NCBI GenBank assembly: GCA_015060165.1
Contig: SUZC01000005.1
Coordinates: forward strand, 62,001 to 126,000
DNA length: 64,000 nucleotides
Source of the DNA: Rikenellaceae bacterium
GTDB lineage: Bacteria; Bacteroidota; Bacteroidia; Bacteroidales; Rikenellaceae
Reading direction: 5' to 3'
The notes under the pieces are model-generated. The model made no database searches, was not told the origin of the DNA, and worked only from the letters and a program-made list of their open reading frames with translations. Of the stretch, positions 36,604-45,525 are shown piece by piece (positions within the stretch are counted from its first letter, which is position 1; every line of letters starts with the position of its first letter). The position numbers and the translations under genes were made by a program.

Positions 36604-37320
36604 ATGACACCGCAAGAGTTTATCCAGAAGTTTCGTGAGGCATTTGGCGAGGCTGCGCCGCTACCCATTGCGTTTTGGTATGGCGATGAGGCTGTTAATG
36701 CCGAGAGCCGTGTACCGCGATGTATGATTGGCGCAATCCGCAAGGTGTGCGAAGGTGGTGCGCTGACACTCACAGCCGAAAATGTGCAGTGCGGAGGTGG
36801 TGCGCTATATACTGCATTTCGTCCTATGCCCGAACGTGTGCCGTTGTTTGTGTCGGAAACGGAACATTATAAGCAGAAGCCCGAACAGGTTCGTTCATAT
36901 GTTGAGGGCCTTGAAATCGAGATTACCAATAAGCCATATCTTAACTTTGTAAGCGTCGATAAATTAGATAGTTGGGAAGGCGTTGAGGCGGTCGTGTTTT
37001 TTGCTACACCCGATATTTTGTCTGGACTTTGCACATGGGCATTCTACGATAATGATGCTGATAATGCTGTTGTAACGAAGTTTGCGTCGGGTTGTGCAGC
37101 GGTGGTTTCGTTTGCCACAGTCGAGAACCGCAAATGTGGTCGGAGTTGCTTCCTTGGGATGTTCGATCCCTCGGCACGTCCTCTTGTCCCAAAGAACGAA
37201 TTGACCTTTGCCATACCTATGAGTCGCTTCAGGGAGATGCTTCGTACAATGCCCGCTTCGGCACTTTATCAAAAAGCATTCTCGGTTGTGAAGCGAAGAA
37301 TAAACGGAGAGATAGGATAG
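36604..37320 (+). CDS. DUF169-family protein
   Basis: About 238 aa. The LPIAFWYGDEA start, the GGGALYTAF segment and CxxGC-like cysteines (CGRSCFLG) fit DUF169, whose function is not known. The ATG at 36604 begins right after the panE stop and is favoured over an upstream in-frame start inside panE. Cysteines in mid-protein suggest metal binding, but no proof is visible. Confidence 0.75.
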   Translation: MTPQEFIQKFREAFGEAAPLPIAFWYGDEAVNAESRVPRCMIGAIRKVCEGGALTLTAENVQCGGGALYTAFRPMPERVPLFVSETEHYKQKPEQVRSYVEGLEIEITNKPYLNFVSVDKLDSWEGVEAVVFFATPDILSGLCTWAFYDNDADNAVVTKFASGCAAVVSFATVENRKCGRSCFLGMFDPSARPLVPKNELTFAIPMSRFREMLRTMPASALYQKAFSVVKRRINGEIG

Positions 37321-37322
37321 TT

Positions 37323-37625
37323 ATGAAAAAGATAAAAATTACCGTTATGCGGATAACGCAGTATGACGATTTGATGGCGCAGTACGAGAATCCGATTGAG
37401 CACACGTGCGATATGCGTCTTGGGCAAAGTTTTATTGTGGAGAATTGCACAAAACCGGATGAAATGTGCGATAGTGCTTGGGAGACGATGCTCCCATTTG
37501 TTCGAGAGCTTGCAGAAGGAGGTGGTAATTTCTTCGATGGGTGGATGAGGAATCCACATTCGGCGATGTTGTCGTGTAACGATGGGTTCCGACCTGTTAG
37601 CTTCTATGTCGAAGTAATTGATTAG
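37323..37625 (+). CDS. TIGR04076-like small protein
   Basis: 100 aa. Conserved features of this family are visible: an early EHTCDMRLGQSF, FFDGWM in the middle and the CNDGFRPVSFYVE ending, with several cysteines. Function unknown. It starts two bases after the DUF169 stop, and the Ogt-like gene follows closely. Confidence 0.7.
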   Translation: MKKIKITVMRITQYDDLMAQYENPIEHTCDMRLGQSFIVENCTKPDEMCDSAWETMLPFVRELAEGGGNFFDGWMRNPHSAMLSCNDGFRPVSFYVEVID

Positions 37626-37633
37626 TTTAAACT

Positions 37634-37942
37634 ATGAACAGCATACGTGACAAAGTAGTGAGAGCAACCAACATAACCCCATTTCAGCGAAAGGTCTATT
37701 TGGCTCTGCTTGAGGTGCCAGCCGGTGTGACAATTACTTATGGAGAGTTGGCACGCCGCATAGGTTGTCGTAGTGCTCAGGCGGTTGGGCAGGCCCTTAA
37801 ACGCAACCCATTTGCTCCTGAGGTGCCTTGCCATCGAGTAGTGGCAGCTGATGGGTCGTTGGGTGGTTACAATGGTAAACGTGAAGGAGAACAAATAGAA
37901 CGTAAACGAGAACTTCTAAACAGGGAGAGGATGGAAAAATAG
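37634..37942 (+). CDS. MGMT/Ogt-like DNA alkyltransferase domain protein
   Basis: 102 aa. It is only the C-terminal DNA-binding/active domain of O6-alkylguanine-DNA alkyltransferase, with the acceptor cysteine in PCHRVV and the helix-turn-helix GELARRIGCRSAQAVGQALKRNP. Full Ogt proteins are about 170 aa. The active Cys is retained, so it should be a single-use repair protein or short MGMT-type enzyme, not an alkyltransferase-like protein with Trp at that site. Confidence 0.85.
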   Translation: MNSIRDKVVRATNITPFQRKVYLALLEVPAGVTITYGELARRIGCRSAQAVGQALKRNPFAPEVPCHRVVAADGSLGGYNGKREGEQIERKRELLNRERMEK

Positions 37943-38021
37943 ATTATTTCGGTGTTTTATGCTCAAAATAAATCTCTGTAGCCACATACCCCTTATCTTT
38001 AGCATTCCTTTTTTACACAAA

Positions 38022-38057
38022 ATGCCCCTCTTGGATATTTTAAATTCAGAGGGGCAT
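38022..38057. terminator. Bidirectional terminator
   Basis: ATGCCCCTCT / AGAGGGGCAT, perfect 10-bp stem between convergent Ogt-like and superoxide reductase genes. Confidence 0.85.
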
Positions 38058-38093
38058 AATAGTATCAAGGCCGTAGTTGCCTCCTGCTATCTG

Positions 38094-38468
38094 TTACAAT
38101 TCGCTCTTCCAAAGACCGTGCAGATTGCAATATTCGTATACGGCAATAGGCTTGTCGTTGCAGACGCATATCACAGCCTCGGGCTTATCGGTCAGATTTA
38201 CGCGAATACCACCACGTTCAGTCTCAACGTAGATAAATACGATATGATGTTCTGGTAGCATAGGGTGTTCCATGCTACCGACACGCACCTTGATTCGGCA
38301 ATCGTCGATGCGCTCAACAACGGGGACGTGCTTCTCTCCGCTTGCATCTACCGTATTGGGAATCAGCTCCTCCATCTGCTCACCGCAGCATACTACTGCC
38401 ACGCCAGAATCTACAACCTTCTCGATTACATTGCCACAATGGCGGCATTTAAAAAACTTTGTTGCCAT
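38094..38468 (-). CDS. Desulfoferrodoxin / superoxide reductase (two-iron type)
   Basis: 124 aa. The N-terminal desulforedoxin site has CRHC and CC (residues 8-11 and 27-28). The catalytic domain has GEKHVPV, EHPMLPEHHI and YEYCNLHGLW, giving the four His and one Cys of the active iron. It reduces superoxide to peroxide without oxygen release, fitting an anaerobe. It is last in the run ferritin, NifX-like, superoxide reductase, all on the minus strand with short gaps. Confidence 0.93.
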   Translation of the reverse strand: MATKFFKCRHCGNVIEKVVDSGVAVVCCGEQMEELIPNTVDASGEKHVPVVERIDDCRIKVRVGSMEHPMLPEHHIVFIYVETERGGIRVNLTDKPEAVICVCNDKPIAVYEYCNLHGLWKSEL

Positions 38469-38509
38469 AATTTATTAAATTATAATAGGGTGTTAATATG
38501 CTATGTCGA

Positions 38510-38875
38510 TTAATGACCAGCGCACTGATGGTCGCCGTTGTGTCCAGCGCAGCCTCGACCTGAATCGAGGATAAATCCTGCCAAATAACCACTTACGACA
38601 GCTTCAATATCGCCCATACAACCTCTTACAACTTTAATGCCACACGCTTCGAGCTTGTTCTTGGCTCCCTCGCCCATATTTCCGGCAAGCATAACCTCAA
38701 CTCCCATCTTCTGCAAATCGTTGGCTATGCCCGACTTGCAGCCACACCCTTGTGGCGATGGCAGATCCTCACGTGAGAGTATCTGTTTATCTTCGATAGT
38801 GTAGATTGTGTAGTGGTCGCAATGGCCGAAGTGGTCATCGATGCGGCCATCACGCGTTGGAACAGCAATTTTCAT
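38510..38875 (-). CDS. NifX/NifB-type iron-molybdenum cofactor-binding-like protein
   Basis: About 121 aa. The family pattern MKIAVPTRDGRIDDHFGHC opens the protein, and GNMGEGAKNKLEACGI matches the second conserved block. The tail is rich in Cys and His (GCAGHNGDHQCAGH), as if for metal storage. The start MKIAV is chosen because AGAGAG lies a few bases upstream and would be coding in the longer form. The neighbours are iron storage and superoxide defence genes; no nitrogenase genes are present. Confidence 0.8.
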   Translation of the reverse strand: MKIAVPTRDGRIDDHFGHCDHYTIYTIEDKQILSREDLPSPQGCGCKSGIANDLQKMGVEVMLAGNMGEGAKNKLEACGIKVVRGCMGDIEAVVSGYLAGFILDSGRGCAGHNGDHQCAGH

Positions 38876-38917
38876 CTCTCTATACAATATATTTGATTTT
38901 ATTTATCAGATTTTCAC

Positions 38918-39442
38918 CTACTCAGCCGATGTCGCCAATGGCGATGCCTGAGTATAAACTCTTGCAGCCAACTCCTTGTCGAGCTGATACATGCCATATT
39001 TGTTACCCTCGACAGCCTCGACCGCAAAAATCATATCGCGAGCTGACTCTTCCTCCTCAACCTGCTCGTTGATAAACCATACAAGCATATTCGATGAAGC
39101 AAAATCTCTATCCTCGGCAGCAATTGCAGCCAAATTGTTAATCAAACCGGTAACAACCTTTTCATGGCGAAGAGTCTCTTGGTACATCTCTAAAACAGAG
39201 TCCCATTCGGTGCGAACTTCAGCAATTGGTTTCAAAGTTACCTTGCAGTCGCGTGAATTCAGATAGTTCATCAAAATATGTGCGTGGTCCTGCTCCTCTA
39301 ACCACTGTACGTAGAACCAATTAGCGACACCTTTAAATCCCTTTGACTCGGCGTCCATCGACATCGCCAAATATAGGTAAGCCGACCACAACTCGGCATT
39401 GATCTGCTCGTTAATAGCAGCGTGTAATTTTTCACTCAACAT
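38918..39442 (-). CDS. ftnA: Ferritin
   Basis: 174 aa, four-helix non-haem ferritin. The ferroxidase ligands are visible: NAELWSAYLYL, WLEEQDHAHIL and the later NEQVEEEES. It stores iron and limits Fenton chemistry. A TATATTTG box (39498-39491, minus strand) lies about 50 bases before the ATG. It is the first gene of the iron/oxidative-stress run. Confidence 0.95.
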   Translation of the reverse strand: MLSEKLHAAINEQINAELWSAYLYLAMSMDAESKGFKGVANWFYVQWLEEQDHAHILMNYLNSRDCKVTLKPIAEVRTEWDSVLEMYQETLRHEKVVTGLINNLAAIAAEDRDFASSNMLVWFINEQVEEEESARDMIFAVEAVEGNKYGMYQLDKELAARVYTQASPLATSAE

Positions 39443-39610
39443 AGTTCTCAGTATTTTTGATTAATAATTTTGTTATTTGTTTGTCCTATGCAAATATAAT
39501 ACTTAAATTGCCTTGTTGGTACATAAAACGAATCAATAATATTTATGATATTATAAGTGTAGCTTATGCTGAAACTTCCGTCTTAAACCAATTTGAGTAG
39601 GGTGGAAGAG

Positions 39611-40831
39611 TTACTCTTTCACTCCTGCCAAACGGTCGGTAACGGCTGCACAAGCAGCATCACCGGTGATGTTTAACACCGTACGAATCATATCGAAGAT
39701 TCTATCCAATGCGTACAACATCGGCAGTCCCTCGATTGGAATTCCAGCAGCCACCAATACCGCGACAACCATCAGAGTCGGACCTGGCACACCTGCTTGT
39801 CCTACACTGCCGAGCGAGGCGGTGATGGTGATTGCCACATACTGAGCCATCGAGAGCTCAATGCCGTAGAACTGAGCGAAGAATAGAGCCACCAACGTAT
39901 AATATATGGCGTTGCCGGTCATATTGATTGTCGCCCCGAGTGGCACAACAAATCCTGAGGTCTGTTTCGAGATGCGCATCTGGTCGCAGGCACTCAGCGT
40001 GACGGGAAGAGTAGCCATTGACGAGGCTGTTGAAAAGGCAATTATCTGAGGACGCATCATTGCACGGAAGAACTCACCTATGCCCACCTTTGAAAAGAGA
40101 GCCAATAACGTAGGATAGACAATCAGCCCCATTATGAATACAGCCAGCAGGTTGACCCATAATAGATTTGCTACTTTAAGCAGAATATCGAATCCAAACG
40201 TACCAGTAGCCTCGGCCATAAGACCGAATACACCAATAGGAGCTACCAGCATCACTTTGCCAATACACCAAATAAGGGCCTCTAGCAGATAGTTCAGACC
40301 ATTGATAACCTTCTCGCGCTTGTGCGGTTCGATGGCGGCAATTCCAAATCCAAGCAGCAATCCGAATACGATTATCTGCAATATATTCCCCTCGGCAAAT
40401 GCCTGAATAGGATTGGCCGGAATCATACCTATCACTATCCCCCAAAACGACATTTCAGGCTCGTCGTAAGTTGCCGATGAAGCTTGTGCCATAATTGCAC
40501 CCACACTGTCGGCCGCAAGTCCTGCTCCCGGTTTGAAAATAAGTCCTGCTGCTATGGCTATCCAAATGGATATGATGGTCGTGAGCAGGATAAATCCTAT
40601 GCTGACAACGCCTATCTTGCCAGCCGAGCGACTACCTCCCAGCGCTGCAGCACCTGAGATTATGGATACAGCCACAAGTGGCACCACCAACATCTTAATC
40701 AGTTGAATAAATAGCGTGCCAAGCGGTGCCAAAACCGATGCTTGCTCACCCATTATAGCTCCGACTACAATACCTGCCACCATTGCTGCAAGTATCCAGA
40801 AACCGAGATTCTGAAATATCTTCTTAATCAT
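39611..40831 (-). CDS. Dicarboxylate/amino acid:cation symporter (DAACS family)
   Basis: About 406 aa, eight transmembrane helices plus re-entrant loops. SFSTASSMATLPVT is the serine-rich loop and NMTGNAIYYTLVALF the cation-binding NMxG region of the GltP/GltT family. It likely takes up glutamate, aspartate or C4-dicarboxylates with sodium or protons. The start is set at MIKKIFQN; a longer frame exists but adds unlikely sequence overlapping the promoter region. Confidence 0.88.
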   Translation of the reverse strand: MIKKIFQNLGFWILAAMVAGIVVGAIMGEQASVLAPLGTLFIQLIKMLVVPLVAVSIISGAAALGGSRSAGKIGVVSIGFILLTTIISIWIAIAAGLIFKPGAGLAADSVGAIMAQASSATYDEPEMSFWGIVIGMIPANPIQAFAEGNILQIIVFGLLLGFGIAAIEPHKREKVINGLNYLLEALIWCIGKVMLVAPIGVFGLMAEATGTFGFDILLKVANLLWVNLLAVFIMGLIVYPTLLALFSKVGIGEFFRAMMRPQIIAFSTASSMATLPVTLSACDQMRISKQTSGFVVPLGATINMTGNAIYYTLVALFFAQFYGIELSMAQYVAITITASLGSVGQAGVPGPTLMVVAVLVAAGIPIEGLPMLYALDRIFDMIRTVLNITGDAACAAVTDRLAGVKE

Positions 40832-40870
40832 AAATATATTGTTACAGCTCAATACAAGCAAATTAGTTTC

Positions 40871-40900
40871 CAAATATAATAATATTTGAAGATTAATCAA
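40871..40900 (-). promoter_or_regulatory. Predicted promoter of symporter gene
   Basis: TTG (40900-40898), 19-base spacer and TATATTTG (40878-40871) on the minus strand. Confidence 0.6.
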
Positions 40901-40954
40901 TCATTTCGAACAACTTTTCATCCTAAAACTATTGACCAGACACGAATGTGAATA

Positions 40955-40987
40955 TTGTGGAATTCTGTTTCTCTTGGCATAATTTTG
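40955..40987 (+). promoter_or_regulatory. Possible catalase promoter
   Basis: TTG (40955-40957) and TAATTTTG (40980-40987) with a 22-base spacer, slightly long. It ends 36 bases before the ATG. OxyR control is known for Bacteroides catalase, but I cannot define a site here. Confidence 0.4.
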
Positions 40988-41023
40988 GGTATGTCGGTAT
41001 AGATCAATCAAAATTAATTCGAT

Positions 41024-42526
41024 ATGAGACATAAGGAGAAAAAACATCTAACGGCGGAGAATGGCCGGCCAATAGCCGATAACCAAAATACACAAACCGC
41101 CGGTGTTCGCGGACCTGTGGCGATCCAGGATCCGTGGTTTACAGAAAAACTTGCCCATTTCGATCGCGAAGTGATCCCCGAACGTCGTATGCACGCCAAG
41201 GGAGCAGGTGCCTATGGTACATTCACCGTTACGCACGACATCTCGGCCTATACACGGGCATCAATTTTTTCGGAGGTGGGCAAAGTGACCGATTGTTTTG
41301 TCCGCTTCTCGACGGTGGCGGGCGAGCGTGGGGCGGCCGATGCAGAACGCGATATTCGAGGCTTTGCAATGAAGTTCTATACCGATTCTGGAAATTGGGA
41401 TTTGGTAGGCAACAATACACCAGTCTTTTTTCTGCGTGACCCACTTAAGTTTCCCGACCTTAACCATGCTATAAAACGCGACCCTCGCACAGGTATGCGT
41501 TCGGCAAATAGCAATTGGGATTTTTGGACATTGCTGCCTGAGGCATTGCATCAAGTGACAATCACAATGTCACCACGTGGTATTCCTCTCTCGTTTCGCC
41601 ATATGCACGGTTTTGGTAGCCATACATATAGTTTTATCGATGCCAACAACCGCCGTACTTGGGTTAAATTCCATTTGCGTACATTGCAGGGTATCAAGAA
41701 TATGACCGATGCCGAGGCGGAGGCTGTGATTGCGAAAGACCGCGAGTCGCATCAGCGTGATTTATTCGATGCAATAGAACGTGGTGATTATCCGCGTTGG
41801 CTGATGCAGGTGCAGCTTATGAGCGAGGAGCAGGCGCGCGAGTATCATATCAACCCGTTTGATTTGACAAAGGTGTGGTATCACGGCGATTTCCCGCTGC
41901 ACGATGTGGGTATTCTGGAACTTAATCGCAATCCCGAAAACTTCTTTGCCGAGACCGAGCAGGCAGCATTTAACCCGATGAACGTTATCGACGGCATAGG
42001 CTTTTCACCCGATAAGATGTTGCAGGGCCGATTGTTTTCCTATGGTGATGCACAACGCTATCGCTTGGGTGTGAATCATCACTTGATACCTATAAACAAG
42101 CCTCGTTGTCCGTATCACTCCTACCATCGTGACGGGCAGATGCGCACCGATGATAACGCTGGACGCACGATTGCGTATGAGCCAAATAGCTATGGCGAGT
42201 GGCCGGATTCACCTTCGCTGAAGGAGCCGCCTTTGGCCGCTACGGGCGAGGTCTATAACTACGATGAACGTGAGTTGGATAGCGACTACTACACGCAGCC
42301 GGGCAAATTGTGGCGACTGATGACTGCGCAGGATCAGCAAGCTACCTGCGAGAATACTGCCCGCGCAATGGGCGATGCGGAGGTGTTTATTAAACAACGC
42401 CATATTCGTAATTGCCACCGAGCCGACCCAACCTATGGCGAGGGCGTGGCAAAGGCTTTGGGTCTTTCGCTTGCAGAGGCTTTAATAGCCGATGATCCAG
42501 CACACCCATCGTGGGATTGGAGGTAA
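41024..42526 (+). CDS. katA: Monofunctional haem catalase (clade 3)
   Basis: 500 aa. Distal His57 in [12 protein letters not shown], Asn130 in VGNNTP, and proximal haem ligand Tyr340 in [14 protein letters not shown]. The length fits small-subunit catalases. It breaks down hydrogen peroxide, including that made by the superoxide reductase encoded 3 kb away. Haem must be acquired or made elsewhere. It ends against pncB with a shared terminator. Confidence 0.96.
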   Translation: MRHKEKKHLTAENGRPIADNQNTQTAGVRGPVAIQDPWFTEKLAHFDREVIPERRMHAKGAGAYGTFTVTHDISAYTRASIFSEVGKVTDCFVRFSTVAGERGAADAERDIRGFAMKFYTDSGNWDLVGNNTPVFFLRDPLKFPDLNHAIKRDPRTGMRSANSNWDFWTLLPEALHQVTITMSPRGIPLSFRHMHGFGSHTYSFIDANNRRTWVKFHLRTLQGIKNMTDAEAEAVIAKDRESHQRDLFDAIERGDYPRWLMQVQLMSEEQAREYHINPFDLTKVWYHGDFPLHDVGILELNRNPENFFAETEQAAFNPMNVIDGIGFSPDKMLQGRLFSYGDAQRYRLGVNHHLIPINKPRCPYHSYHRDGQMRTDDNAGRTIAYEPNSYGEWPDSPSLKEPPLAATGEVYNYDERELDSDYYTQPGKLWRLMTAQDQQATCENTARAMGDAEVFIKQRHIRNCHRADPTYGEGVAKALGLSLAEALIADDPAHPSWDWR

Positions 42527-42536
42527 TATCATAAAG

Positions 42537-42566
42537 CAAGGGATTGCCAACCGCAGCAATCCCTTG
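42537..42566. terminator. Bidirectional terminator between katA and pncB
   Basis: CAAGGGATTGC / GCAATCCCTTG perfect 11-bp stem between convergent genes. Confidence 0.88.
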
Positions 42567-42590
42567 TGATTTTATCTCCTTTAGGCGACA

Positions 42591-43775
42591 CTACTTGATG
42601 CCGAGTTGATATTTGTAGTTTTCGATATCCTCTTTGGTGCCGATTGCCTTGCCTGTCACATCGCTCAACTTTACACATCCGTATATTGGCTGTCGTTGGT
42701 TGATGCGGCACTCTTTCAACTTCATAACTATGTTCATAGGGCGAACGCCAGAAATATCGCAGGTGAGATTTGTGCCTATGCCAAATGTTACTTTGATACG
42801 GCCGGCGAAATACTCCTTAATGTCGGCAGCAGTCTCAAAGTCAAGTCCATCCGAGAAGACAATCGTCTTGCTTAATGGGTCGATACCATACGATTCGTAT
42901 TTCTTGATGATTCTGTCTCCAAATAGTTTGGGGTCGCCACTATCGTGACGCACGCCATCGTATAGTTTAGCTAGTTTCATCGAGAAGTTGCGCAGGAACG
43001 CATCCACCGTATAGGTGTCGGTGAGTACCGTGCCTAAATTGCCATCGTAGACATCCACCCAACGCTCCATAACCTCGTAGTTGGCCTCTTTGGGGGTGTG
43101 AACAGCCGCCTGGAACATAAAACATTCGTGTGCCATTGTGCCGATGGGGCGGATGTTGTACTTCATTGCAAGTGCAACGGTGGAGGTGCCTGTGAAGGTT
43201 GGGCAATGCTCTTTCATATACTCAATAACAAGCTCCTCGGATAGTGTGCTGAAGCGGCGGCGCATACCAAAATCGGCAAAATAGAGGTTGTGTCGCGAGG
43301 CTATGGCAACCTTGCGCTCCATTCGGGGAATCATCTCCTCGGCAAGTTCATCGCGAGTCTGGTAGCCGTCGTCAATATGGCGATGATATAGCTCTGAGAC
43401 AATTGCCAGGATGGGAATCTCGTAGAAGGTGACTTTATACATCGCCTCGGCAACCTCGATATGCAGGTGATGCTCGTTGTCCAGCCACACCTTGATTTTG
43501 TCTGGCTCAAATCGGAATTGACAGAGCCACTCCCAAAAACATTTCGGAATGTAGTTTATGGTTTTTACTGCCCAATCAAACTCTGTTTGTTGCAAAGATA
43601 GGGTTGCGAGATTTGCGAACTCCTCTTTGAGAGCATCAACAAACTCTTCGGTATATTTGGTGTTGTTTCGGTCGTGAAAAGTGAAAGCACCCCAGGCGTT
43701 GGGATAATGCACCTGGTAGTAGTATGACATCGAAAATTTATAAAGGTCGTTTTCGAGAATCGAGCGAATTACCAT
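42591..43775 (-). CDS. pncB: Nicotinate phosphoribosyltransferase
   Basis: 394 aa. Key blocks: TGTSTVALAMKYNIRPIGTM and AHECFM, with the His that is phosphorylated in this family; VRHDSGDPKLFGD; and FGIGTNLT for phosphoribosyl binding. It salvages nicotinate to NaMN for NAD. The stop lies 18 bases before the EFR1-type gene's end region on the same strand, so it is downstream of that gene's transcript only if read through in the other order; pncB itself is transcribed after it only from a separate signal not seen here. Confidence 0.93.
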   Translation of the reverse strand: MVIRSILENDLYKFSMSYYYQVHYPNAWGAFTFHDRNNTKYTEEFVDALKEEFANLATLSLQQTEFDWAVKTINYIPKCFWEWLCQFRFEPDKIKVWLDNEHHLHIEVAEAMYKVTFYEIPILAIVSELYHRHIDDGYQTRDELAEEMIPRMERKVAIASRHNLYFADFGMRRRFSTLSEELVIEYMKEHCPTFTGTSTVALAMKYNIRPIGTMAHECFMFQAAVHTPKEANYEVMERWVDVYDGNLGTVLTDTYTVDAFLRNFSMKLAKLYDGVRHDSGDPKLFGDRIIKKYESYGIDPLSKTIVFSDGLDFETAADIKEYFAGRIKVTFGIGTNLTCDISGVRPMNIVMKLKECRINQRQPIYGCVKLSDVTGKAIGTKEDIENYKYQLGIK

Positions 43776-43793
43776 AACTCTAATTTTATAGTG

Positions 43794-44561
43794 TTAATTT
43801 TTCTGTGCAAACCACATTTCGTTCTCGCGGCGGGCAGCAAAGGCCGAGTTAAAGCGAGCGGCTGCAAGGGAGTATTTTATGCCGTAGAAGCGGCGCACTT
43901 TTGTGGGGCAGACCACGATGCAGCGACCGCACTTGATACATTTTGTCTTGTCCACACCCTTTGGCGAGGCGGGGTCGATAGCTCCTGTTGGGCAGAGGCG
44001 GGCACACGCTCCGCAAGCACTACATTTTTTCGATGCGGTAGGCCAAATTGGGATTCCACCGGGTACTTTATATGGTCGGTTGCCAGGGAGTGATATCTCA
44101 CCAAATCCCTTTGTAACCAATTCGGCACTCTTCTTCGCAAAAGCCTTAATATCAGCCATATCGTCCGTATCGGGGCGAGCCTTGCCAACCTTTGGGAAGA
44201 TGGCGTGCTGGGCAATGAACGCACCAGCCGAAACGGTGCGGAAGCCTTGCTCGGTCATAATATCGTGCAACTCCAAAACAGCATCGTCATAGTGGCGATT
44301 GCCATATACTGCCACAACCACCGTAGGGGTATTGTTGCCCCTGAAACGACGCAGACGCTCCGCTGCCATCGCAGGCACACGACCTGCATATACAGGCACG
44401 CCGACAACCACAAACTCATCGGCAGGAATTGCGACCTCGTCGGTTGATGCATCGTTGGTTATATCGTAGGCTGTAACCTCGTTTGAGAGGTTGGTCGCCA
44501 CCGCCTCAACCACGCGCTTGGTGGTGTAGGTGGCACTAAAATATATGGTTGTTACTTTCAT
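43794..44561 (-). CDS. EFR1-type flavodoxin-like / [4Fe-4S] ferredoxin fusion
   Basis: About 255 aa. Residues 1-160 are flavodoxin-like with YFSATYTTKRVVEAVA and VGVPVYAGRVPAMA. The C-terminus has two [4Fe-4S] sites, CSACGACARLCPTGAID and CIKCGRCIVVCP. This matches the EFR1 family, an electron carrier of unknown partner. The start MKVTTIYFS is chosen; the longer frame adds a non-flavodoxin leader. pncB begins 18 bases after its stop on the same strand, so the two may form an operon. Confidence 0.88.
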   Translation of the reverse strand: MKVTTIYFSATYTTKRVVEAVATNLSNEVTAYDITNDASTDEVAIPADEFVVVGVPVYAGRVPAMAAERLRRFRGNNTPTVVVAVYGNRHYDDAVLELHDIMTEQGFRTVSAGAFIAQHAIFPKVGKARPDTDDMADIKAFAKKSAELVTKGFGEISLPGNRPYKVPGGIPIWPTASKKCSACGACARLCPTGAIDPASPKGVDKTKCIKCGRCIVVCPTKVRRFYGIKYSLAAARFNSAFAARRENEMWFAQKN

Positions 44562-44797
44562 ATTGCAATTATTTATCCCAAAGGTACGCATAATATCAAA
44601 ACAAAAAGAGAAAAAGCCGAAACTTTTTCTCTCCACTCGCAATCCACACAGTCATAGCCCACTGCGATTGTACCCTAAATCTGGCGATATGTTGCAAAGA
44701 TACGAAATTCCCACATAAGAGTTTTTCACAAACTCAAGCTTTCTCAAAAATTTTCTATATCTTTGTAATGGCTTATGGCTTTTGCCGTTGGGCCGTA

Positions 44798-44805
44798 CAT
44801 ATTTG
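44798..44805 (+). promoter_or_regulatory. Possible -7 box of 6S-like RNA
   Basis: CATATTTG fits TAnnTTTG except for its first base and would start RNA near 44811. An alternative perfect box, TATCTTTG at 44758-44765, would give about 40 more bases at the 5' end. Confidence 0.4.
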
Positions 44806-44810
44806 ATTGG

Positions 44811-45027
44811 ATATTTTTTGACGATTCTTCCGAACTCAAAAACTTGGCGGTTTTAATTTACACGGAGATCGGCAACAAAATGTCCCGTTAGGTTGTATAT
44901 CCCTACTACCGATTGGCTCGGTATGTGCGATATATTTCCTGCGTGGGCGTTTGTGTTGCTTATTCGTGTAATGGGCAGCCAAGGCCTTGAGTTCGGGATA
45001 AGTAAATGCAGCGCCTGCGCTTTTTTT
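44811..45027 (+). ncRNA. ssrS: 6S-RNA-like regulatory RNA
   Basis: A gene-free stretch folds as one long interrupted hairpin. Paired blocks, outside to inside: 44830-44839 with 44987-44996 (10 bp), 44843-44848 with 44978-44983, 44858-44864 with 44965-44971, 44872-44877 with 44954-44959, 44896-44901 with 44929-44934, and a tip 44908-44912 with 44918-44922. All listed pairs are Watson-Crick. Small loops separate the blocks, as in 6S RNA, which mimics an open promoter and binds RNA polymerase. A short GC hairpin and seven T (45008-45027) end it. The family is assigned by shape and size only; the exact 5' end is uncertain. Confidence 0.68.
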
Positions 45028-45492
45028 ATGAACTTATCCGGAAATAAGGACTTGCTCGATAGACGATTGGTGGCATTCTTCGCATCGCGTAATTCGCCGC
45101 CCGAGGCACTTGCTCTTTCAGAGCAGTGGGCGCACGAAATCGCTCAAACCGATAAGGTTGTCATCAGCGGTTTTCACTCCCCAATTGAACGTGCGGTGCT
45201 TGATATCCTACTCGCTGATGGTTGTTCGGTGGTGGTTGCATTGGGTCGCTCTCTATACCGCAAAATTCCGGCTCATTTGCAAGCGGCCTACTACGAAAAT
45301 CGACTGCTTTTTGTCTCGTTCCGCAACTATCCCCGCCATTCATACTCGAATTCTCAACTCCGCAATTGGCTCACCGCCGACCTCGCAGATGAAGTTGTAT
45401 TTGCTCCATTCGACGATGTGAGCCAACTCTCGACACTCTATTTCTCTATTTCCAATGGGGAAAATACACACGTGGTATTGATAAAAAAATAA
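45028..45492 (+). CDS. DprA-like Rossmann-fold protein, single domain
   Basis: 154 aa. It resembles the core of DprA/Smf: VAFFASRNSPPEALALSEQWA for the first strand-helix, VVISGFHSPIERAVLDILLADGCSVVVALG for the nucleotide or ssDNA-binding fold (compare SGxARGID in DprA), then a C-terminal half. It lacks the other DprA domains. The ATG lies directly after the T-run of the 6S-like RNA, so it may be expressed by read-through of that terminator. Earlier in-frame codons fall inside the RNA and are not used here. Function unknown. Confidence 0.65.
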   Translation: MNLSGNKDLLDRRLVAFFASRNSPPEALALSEQWAHEIAQTDKVVISGFHSPIERAVLDILLADGCSVVVALGRSLYRKIPAHLQAAYYENRLLFVSFRNYPRHSYSNSQLRNWLTADLADEVVFAPFDDVSQLSTLYFSISNGENTHVVLIKK

Positions 45493-45514
45493 GCAGTTAC
45501 ATTATTGTAACTGC
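45493..45514 (+). terminator. Terminator of DprA-like gene
   Basis: GCAGTTACA / TGTAACTGC perfect stem starting directly after the stop codon. No long T-run follows. Confidence 0.65.
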
Positions 45515-45525
45515 TCAAAGCGAAG

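Noticed and set aside
38510..38875. Nitrogen fixation function for the NifX-like gene
   Set aside because: No nif structural or assembly genes nearby; the family is wide and occurs in non-fixers.
44893..45027. TTG-start extension of the DprA-like protein
   Set aside because: It would lie inside the 6S-like RNA and its terminator, and the added residues do not resemble the family.
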